From: Dolomedes plantarius
Taxonomy: Eukaryota > Arthropoda > Arachnida > Araneae > Dolomedidae
DNA length: 64,000 nucleotides
Direction: 5' to 3'
NCBI GenBank assembly: GCA_907164885.2
Contig: OU015492.1
Span: 49,743,183-49,807,182, forward strand
A program made the translations under genes and the position numbers. The notes beneath the pieces are model-generated. The model saw only the letters and a list, made by a program, of their open reading frames with translations. It ran no database searches and had not been told where the DNA came from. Numbering within the stretch: position 1 is the stretch's first letter; every line of letters begins with the position of its first letter. This document shows, one piece after another, positions 57,112-64,000 of the stretch.

Positions 57112-57858
57112 CTAGGGGCTTCACCCCTAGGCTCGCTATGCTCGCTCCTCTGGTGAATCAAGTGAATGAATGACTCAATAGTTGTTTACAGCGATTGAGT
57201 CATTCATTTGTTTACAGTTGAAGCTCCCCCCCCCTCCCGGCGAAATGGATGAAGCCCGCCTATGGGTGAAAAATTGGATCTTCTTTCATGAAGCGAATGA
57301 GAAGATTTTTTTGAAGTATTTCTTTAAAATTCAATTAAAAATCGAAATTTTAAGATAGAGACTTGAAATGAAGTTTATATGAAGGAGAAAGCTTTCATCT
57401 TCCAGTTGATATAAATATTTTCTTTGTAACATAATAAGTCTGAGAGCATCGAATTTATATATCTCGAAACGCATAATTTTCTCCAAAAAGTGGGTTTTCA
57501 ATTTTAATAAAAATATCAGTCTGTTTTAAATTATTTTTAAACAAATGAGGTCTTGTTTGAAGGAGAAATATCTGTAGTCTTAGATTGTAAAAAAAAAAAA
57601 TTCTACGATCCTTTTTTGGCGAGTTATCGTAATCTGAACATGAAAAAATCAATATTTTCCCACAAAACATAAAATAAAAAAAAACTTAAAGTCCGACGAA
57701 TATGAGACATGTCTTAATTTCTTCCCTACATTGTTCTGCATCGATTGGTATCGGTCTCGACCCCATACCCCCAGCGGTTTCCGAGGAGATAGCGTGACAA
57801 GCTTTTGACAGCGGCGGCGGCTGCAGCGCCTGTTACTTTTTTTTAGAATAGAGAGACT
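57112..57858 (+). repeat. Helentron-like interspersed repeat
   Basis: It begins CTAGGGGCTTCACCCCTAGG, a strong hairpin, followed by CTCGCTATGCTCGCTCC. It carries an inner inverted repeat (GAATGAATGACTCAAT facing ATTGAGTCATTCAT). From about 57295 to the end it is the inverted partner of 21089-21640. It ends at TTTTTTTTAGAATAGAGAGAC. No protein is encoded. Confidence 0.6.
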
Positions 57859-57869
57859 ATCATACATTT

Positions 57870-58300
57870 GAAGTCCCCTTGGCTTCGGCATTTCAGAGTT
57901 ATTTCCTGCTCTCTCTACGACATAATTAAACGATGGTCAAAGGGCTAGGGTGTTTGTTTTCGGAAACAGAATCTTGGAGCTCAAATGCCGCGATAATCAG
58001 AACTAATATTTGTTCCAAATCGATTTTAAGCTGTACATTACATTCACTTTAGTCTCCATTTTGCAAAAGATGAGCTGTAGCATTCAAAATCAACCAACCC
58101 TCTACGACACTGTAATCTCACATGTAGTCAATAAAAGCAAAATTAACTTCGTTAGTTTATATCATATTGCGTAGGCATGTTCTTTTATGCATAAGTTTGC
58201 ATAAACCAAAGAACGTGTCTATTCGCTTTATTTGAAATATTTAGCTGCATGTATAGACATTTCTCTAAAGTACGCTTTCTCGCACATTTCAATAAAATTC
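57870..58300. other. Spacer, no gene seen
   Basis: No feature recognised in this stretch. Confidence 0.5.
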
Positions 58301-58309
58301 AGCGCTTCC

Positions 58310-58575
58310 TTGTTAGATTTATGAGGGTGGTTCTGTTCAACAAGCCTGAGTTCGCACCTCTGCCTACGAGATGCAAGCCCGTCTTGACCTGCCCAGACAA
58401 GCGTGCCTGCCGGACCACTTAGGGAGCAATGCTATTACAGCCGTCCCCGTATGCCCGAAATCACGCGCTCCACTAGCCCACAAATGACGCGCGAGCGCCT
58501 CTCTTAAGTCGGATCTCATCCCCTGTGAAATGCACGGCTATATTCGGGGCGGCCATTTTTGTCCCCCAAAATTAT
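58310..58575. other. GC-rich island with a YY1-like site
   Basis: About 265 bp of mixed, CpG-containing sequence. It includes GGGCGGCCATTTTTGTC, a good match to the YY1/PHO core GCCATNTT. It resembles none of the repeats in the window and lacks a long frame. Host regulatory DNA is possible. Confidence 0.3.
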
Positions 58576-59974
58576 GCGTTCCCTTGTTGGTACAAAAATC
58601 TCTGTGCGTTTAATTTTAATTTTTTTTTCAAATGTCTGTCACATTCATTTAATTTCTTCAGAACATCGTCACCGGGTATTTGGTAAAAGAAGTAAATATA
58701 TCTAAAAGAATTGTGGCACCCGGAGAGAACCAACAATACAATTACAGGATATTATAAGACCCGTGATCTCGACCAGTGTGATGCAACGATTACCAAATTA
58801 CGATTTATAGAATAATTTGCGGAAGCTATTCTTACACTTAATGCATGTACACAAGTGTTGAAAATCGGCTTATATATGACGAAATTTTAAACTCAACATT
58901 CGGTGTTGTTTCTCTACCTCAAATTATTACATTTAACATCACAGTTAAACATTTCTGTAAAAATACTGAAAAACTACCATTCAACTAACATGCCTGTTGA
59001 ATAAACATATCTAAACTTTTGGTTTACCAGATTTAAAATTAATATTATTACATTTCTAAATTGATTTATCAAAATCTCATTTATGTATCAAATTAAAATA
59101 TAAATTTGGACCTTATTTACTCTAGTTAACTGGAGGTCAAATTTAGTGTTAACTTTTCCCAATCAGTGGTTGACTAACAGTCTTGGAATTATTCCCTTGA
59201 AATTTTTACACTACTTTTCTCAACTTCAGTGAAACTTTGTAAAGGTCACATTCTAAACAAAAACAGAGCTTGCTGGTAAGTGATTGAGAATTATACTGCA
59301 CTAGACAAAGCTGACTGCCTATACCTTTTCCATGTATTTTATCTACATGTTTTTAATCGTCTATCTTTTATTTGGAGTTCTTTTGAAGCAATCAAAGTGT
59401 GTTCTGATAGTGCAACCGATTAGCACCTCAACCTGGAAAGCACGAGGTTTTAAGTTTGAGCCTAATCTTCGTCGTTTGTTCTTTAAATGCGTTGAACGGT
59501 ATGGTAGAATATTCATAGTTATAACAATTATTTTCAAATTTATTTTCTCCTTACTCCTGTAATTATTAACTAACTTCCTAAGATACAACTATGATCATTA
59601 AATTCATTTCTGGATTTCACTTGGTTTACTTTCCCCTTTTAATTACTTTAGTTTATTTAATTCCGATGATTGCTTTTTCAAAAACCCTTTTTCAGGTAAT
59701 ATTTTTATACATTTTTTAAACATTTAAGTGCATAATTTAAATCAGTGCAAAAGTATAAAAATATAGCTTTTTTAATATTTTTTCTCAATGATGCTGATAA
59801 TACTTTCAGGAATGTCAAATATATTTTAATACCTTTAATTCATCAGAAGTTATCTCTAATTCCTAGAACATAAATTTCTTTGCAAGTTTGGTCCATAGTT
59901 TGACGTCACTATAAATCGAGTGGGTAAGATTTCGGTTCACGATATCCATGATTACAATTATCTCAATTACACAC
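58576..59974. other. AT-rich DNA, no gene seen
   Basis: Nothing recognised in this stretch. Confidence 0.5.
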
Positions 59975-59977
59975 TAT

Positions 59978-60163
59978 GGGCCTGTTCACATAGGAGTCCG
60001 TTGCGTTGCGTTAAGGAAAAGATGACGTTGAGACGAAAATAAACCAATTATAGGCCTCCAAACGATTAGCAAGGAAATTTTTAAAGCCTATGATTGGTTT
60101 ATTTTCGTCTCAACGTCATCTTTTCCTTAACGCTACGCTACGGACTCCTATGTGAACAGGCCC
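59978..60163. mobile_element. Harbinger-like MITE, nearly perfect hairpin
   Basis: The element is 186 bp. GGGCCTGTTCACATAGGAGT is mirrored by ACTCCTATGTGAACAGGCCC, and the arms run for about 75 bp with few mismatches around a short loop. TAT flanks both sides (59975-59977 and 60164-60166). The GGGCCTGTTC terminus and 3-bp duplication fit PIF/Harbinger MITEs. Confidence 0.85.
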
Positions 60164-60203
60164 TATGACTACGAAGATAATAAACTTATTTTAAGTCATA
60201 TTA

Positions 60204-60980
60204 GTGACTACCTGAAGACCCGTACTTCGCTACGGAGTACATTCAAATTAAATACAACGGTCAATGTATGCAATTAATACCAAAAGAATATATAATTATA
60301 ATATATACGATGATCAATGTATACAACTGATGTAAAAAAAAATATATATATTTATAAAAAAAATCGTAATAGATATTTTTATAGACAAAATAATGTAGAA
60401 GAAAATTTTCAAATTAAATGTAATAGGAAATATTAAAGAATATAGTACAGTTAATATAGTACAGTTTGAGGAACATAATATCTTTTACTGTATTTTAATA
60501 TTTTTTTGGATAATGTCCAATCGTCTGCCGCATTAGCAAGAAAATTTTTTTTGTCTATTTAGTTGTTATGCACATGACGATAAATTTATTTATTGTACCA
60601 GAAAAAGAAATCACGTGATCAGCATTTAATAAATTAAATTCTAAAAATTAATCTTTAAAAATTCACCAAAATTCAGAAAATGGAGGTAAAGATTCAAAAA
60701 AGATCTCATTTTAAAGGATTTTTTACGATCTTTCTCGTGATATACATTTTATAACCCCCAAATTATTATTTTAAATGAAAACTTAAAAAAAGTTACTAAA
60801 ACAGCTTAAAAATTTAATTTTAAAAAATCTAAGAAGAAAAAAACTTTCTTAGTGCACCCCTACACTATAAGAAGAATCGCCATGCAAAATTTCAGCCCTT
60901 TAGGTCCAGCAGTTTGGTCTGCGCGTTGTATGTCAGTGAGTCAGTCAGTCAGTTAGTTACGGAACTGTTTTATATATATA
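60204..60980 (+). mobile_element. Helentron-like element
   Basis: It starts CTACCTGAAGACCCGTACTT then CGCTACGGAGTACATTCAAA. It ends after the block around TTTAGGTCCAGCAGTTTGG and repeated CAGT units (60933-60955), then TTTTATATATATA. The same start occurs again at 60981, directly after it. The CAGT run and TA end resemble widespread Helentron-type non-autonomous elements; assignment is by resemblance. Confidence 0.5.
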
Positions 60981-61063
60981 CTAGCTGAAAACCCGCACTT
61001 CGCTACGGAGTACATTCAAAGTAAAAACATCGGTGAATGTATGCAATTAATGCCAATATATCT
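60981..61063 (+). repeat. 5' fragment of the same Helentron-like element
   Basis: CTAGCTGAAAACCCGCACTT and CGCTACGGAGTACATTCAAA repeat the start of the preceding element. It also shares GTGAATGTATGCAATTAATG, then stops at the next repeat. Confidence 0.7.
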
Positions 61064-61239
61064 ATACTAATATATAAAGAGAGAGCGGATTTTGTACGTG
61101 GAGGGTAATCTCCGGAACCACTGCACCTATTTGAAAAATTCTTTCACAATTTGACAGATACATTATTCCAGATGGACATAGGCTATATATTATGTATATC
61201 TGATCAGTAGAAATAAACTTAGAGGGGGATACTCTAGAT

Positions 61240-62661
61240 TTGTGTGCACGGCCGCCATCTTGGATTTTTCCGCCAGTGTTTGGCGCATGTCGCATGGCGA
61301 TAATTATTGCGTTCTGGTAAAAATAACCCAATGTCAAATTCTCTAATTTTAAGATCAAACAGTTATTTCTGATGTGATCTTTTAATTACAGTATAATAAT
61401 TTTAGGTCAGATCTCGGCCTTGAACTGGAAATCTGAGTCAAATTGACTATACTCAAAAGAGTAAATTATTTTTAAAACTAAGAGTCTTTTTGTTGAAAAT
61501 TTTTGAATCCATTATCAGTTTTTCGTTAACTTATTAAATTTAAGTTGCTTTTAATTTTGTTTATCGATTGTCAATTAGTATACTATAATGATACACCATT
61601 TCATTTATTTGAAGTAAAAATTATCTGCCATCATTTTTTCGTATAATGTAAAATACAGTATACATTTTAAATACAATATATTTTAAAATATTTTATAATT
61701 CCAAGTTGTAGTGGATTACAAATAAATTTAAATTACTGAAGTTCAACTTCTCTCTCCCCAGGAACCTAAGTTAAGAAGTTAGTTAAGGTTAAGTTATTGG
61801 TTTAGGAAAAGGTTTTATTTTTCTTATTTCCAACACAGCAGGATAAATGGTCAAATAATCACTGTCCCGATTTTATTGTATGCACCAAATATTTGGTTAA
61901 GGTCAAATCTGAAGTAAAATTTCATTACCACAATGCCCTAACCCCCCCCCCCCAAAAAAAAAAGAGTATCTGGTTACTCACCATAAATTTATGGGTTCAT
62001 AATTATTTTACATTTTTCAAAGCTGAATTTGAGATAATTTTTAAATTGCAAGTTATTTAGTTGGTACGAAAATGCTGTATTTTTTTTCTAATTAACAATA
62101 TATTGGCATAATATTTTGGTGATTCATTGCTATTAGTCAAAGAGTTAGGGCAAACTGAATACATGGCATTGAAATTTTATCTGTAAGTAAAATTCATTTG
62201 ACCAAATTTTTCATATGGATCATAATTTGAAAAGGTAGTTTTTAATTAAAAATGACAAAAAAAAATCTCTGTCCAACGATTAAATGATTTTTCAAAAATA
62301 TTTCTAAGTTCCATAATTTAAAAAGGTTGTTTCTATTAAAAAAGCTAAAAGAAAAACCCAAAATTTCCAATATTTGAGAATGATTTTTTCAAAAAAATTT
62401 CCAAGTTTCATAATTTAAAAAACTGGTTTTTATTAAAAATCCAAAAATAAATCTAAGTCCAACGTTTAAATGATTTTTCAAAATTTTTTCTAAGTTTCAT
62501 AATTTAAACAGGTGGTTTTTATTAAAAAAGCTAAAAAATTCAAAGTCCAGCGTTTTGAAAACACCGCTTAAAACACATTGGCGAGAATTTTTCCACTCCT
62601 CAAAACACGGTAAAATCGCCAAGTTGGCGCAAAAAAATCCAAGATGGCGGAGTGCACACAA
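61240..62661. mobile_element. Inverted-repeat element inside the tRNA-core repeat
   Basis: TGTGTGCACGGCCGCCATCT then TGGATTTTT at the left is mirrored by AAAAATCCAAGATGGCGG and AGTGCACACA at the right. The flanking sequence on each side belongs to the tRNA-core repeat. About 1.4 kb, AT-rich inside, with a minisatellite at 62200-62560 and no protein. Confidence 0.6.
62200..62560. repeat. Minisatellite, about 105-bp period
   Basis: About 3.5 imperfect units, each with TTCATAATTTAAA, a GGTTTTTATTAAAAA-like block and AAGTCCAACGTTTAAATGAT-like sequence. Confidence 0.7.
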
Positions 62662-63039
62662 TTATTAAGTAACGTAATATTAATTTGAATATTATTTTAG
62701 GTGCTTAAAATAATTAAAAAAACATTCTTTACTTAAAATCATTTTTTTATTTTTGTATTTTTATTTCATCTCTTACTCTAATTTTGAGATACCAATGTGT
62801 ATCTATACTTCTATAATCTATCTATCTATACTTATATATAAAGAGAGAGCGATTTTGTACGTGGAGGGTAATCTCCAGAACCACTGCACCTATTTGAAAA
62901 ATTCTTTCACTGTTTGAAAGGTACATTATTCCAGATGGACATAGGCTATATATTATGTATATCTGATCAGTAGAAATAAAGTTAGGGGCTTAATCCTAAC
63001 AATCTCCATTCTTACCGCTACTGTCCTCTACCACTTTTT

Positions 63040-63131
63040 GTGCCGAAGTCTTCAACGATCCTTAGCGTGGTGCTATCGCGGTGGGCTTCTGTTTTTACGA
63101 TAGTGGTTAGAACCTAGGCGTTCTCCGGCAC
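63040..63131 (+). other. tRNA-like segment in the repeat unit
   Basis: GTGCCG (63040-63045) can pair with CGGCAC (63126-63131). Box A-like CTTAGCGTGGTGCTATCGCG lies at 63061-63080, and box B is mutated to GGTTAGAACCT at 63105-63115. The plus-strand orientation is the inverse of the copies at 35 kb. Confidence 0.55.
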
Positions 63132-63670
63132 GCCCTTTTTCTTTGAAAAATTTAACTTTAATTATTTACTAACGTAATATTAATTTTAATATTATTTTAG
63201 AAATATTATTTGAAAAAAAATTTAATATTATTTAAAAAAACATTCTTTACTTAAAATCCTTTTTTTATTTTTGTATTTTTATTTCATCTCTCAACCTCTC
63301 TCTTTTAAAAAATTCACTTTAATTAATAACTAACGTAATATTAATTTGAATACTATTTTAGGTGCTTAAAATAATTAAAAATACATTCTTTACTTAAAAT
63401 CCTTTTTTATTTTTGAATAAAACTACGGTCTCAAGCACACCTCTTTCTTTTAAAAAATTAACTTTAATTAATAAATAACGTACTATTAATTTGAATATTA
63501 TTTTAGGTGCTTAAAATAATTTATAAAAAATTCTTTACTTAAAATCCTTTTTTATTTTTGTATTTTTATTTCATCTCTTATTCTAATTTTGGGATACCAA
63601 TGTGTATCTATACTACTATAATAATATACAAAGAGAGATAGCAGATTTTGTATGTGGAGGGTAATGTACA

Positions 63671-64000
63671 ACTTTTGTACATTAAAATGTACCTTACATC
63701 TTTTCCTTTGTCAACCGCAGTCAAGTAACCATAGCAACACCCTTTAGCTTACGGGGTCCGTTTTTCGAAATTGCTCTTTACAACGGGAAAATGTTATCTA
63801 CTTCCTATCCCCATTTTATATGGGGGACATTCAGCGTGGGGGGTCAGGGGAAAGAGTGGTTAATTGCTTTCTTATTGCTTTCTTACTATTGAAGAAGAAT
63901 TTCAATAGTTGTTTATCGGCACTCCGTGCCTCTTTAATCTCTCAAAAGGCTGAAAATGGATGAACCGCGGGTGAACCGCCCTACTGATGTATCTCGCCTG
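63671..64000. other. Unassigned sequence to the window edge
   Basis: Mixed composition, with GTACAACTTTTGTAC near 63666 and a G-rich block near 63836. CCGCGGGTGAACCGCC near the edge recalls the starts of the hairpin-type repeats, but the copy would run out of the window. Confidence 0.35.

Larger units (their letters stand above)
61064..63670 (+). repeat. Array of the tRNA-core repeat, inverted to 35 kb
   Basis: Unit starts (TATATAAAGAGAGAGCG, GATTTTGTACGTGGAGGGTA) occur at 61070, 62835 and in partial form at 63632. The unit is the inverse of the repeat at 34935-36130. The first unit is interrupted after about 61218 by another element. The second has the complete tRNA-like core (63040-63131). 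Tail sequences around ACGTAATATTAATTTGAATA are repeated at about 62671, 63172, 63332 and 63478. Confidence 0.8.

Overview
This window is eukaryotic and AT-rich. It carries long (TA)n, (TG)n and (CA)n microsatellites, and every coding relic I recognise belongs to a transposable element. No host protein gene, rRNA or functional tRNA gene could be supported. The mix of elements fits an arthropod: Ty3/Gypsy with a SCAN-like gag, several Tc1/mariner lineages, pogo/Tigger, hAT and Harbinger-like elements, tRNA-derived SINEs, and a long-TIR element with a C-terminal CXC domain. I favour a chelicerate, probably a spider, from family resemblance alone. The window reads as a gene-poor, transposon-dense intergenic region.

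Layout, 1-19 kb. A hAT MITE (1030-1405) comes first, then a broken pogo/Tigger relic (1.95-3.66 kb, minus strand). Next is a Ty3/Gypsy retrotransposon on the minus strand (about 3.9-14.44 kb) that is itself a host for other insertions. A 4.08-kb DNA transposon with about 590-bp TIRs and a zinc-finger/CXC protein relic (6697-10779) splits its gag. A 1.3-kb DD41D-type mariner (12797-14098) splits its LTR. Then come a deleted mariner (14547-15359), a TTAA-flanked element (15689-16406), a second DD41D mariner copy (16584-17879), and a deleted second copy of the CXC element (17882-18524).

Layout, 19-32 kb. The only intact transposase gene is a DD36E Tc1-like element (19842-21061). Further along are a 170-bp direct-repeat pair that looks like a miniature LTR element (22164-23334), a Harbinger-like element holding a hAT MITE (24674-26503), and a three-level nest (29304-31804): a MITE split by a Tc1-like element that is split by a hAT relic.

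Layout, 32-64 kb. The rest is mostly AT-rich DNA with short non-autonomous elements: a pogo MITE, a hAT MITE, a Harbinger-like MITE and several foldbacks. There are two SINE families and tandem arrays of a repeat with a tRNA-like core (34.9-36.1 kb and 61.06-63.67 kb). A group of elements with a short CCCG...CGGG-type terminal hairpin and a (TA)n end resembles Helentron-type elements. Five GC-richer, apparently non-repetitive islands (near 34.2, 37.1, 42.8, 50.1 and 58.45 kb) are the best candidates for host regulatory DNA.

The most interesting object is the long-TIR CXC element. Its protein relic has no transposase signature that I can name. Yet it sits between perfectly placed long TIRs, has internal repeated TIR motifs, was inserted into a Gypsy gag, and has a second deleted copy in the window, so it may represent a poorly described DNA transposon group.
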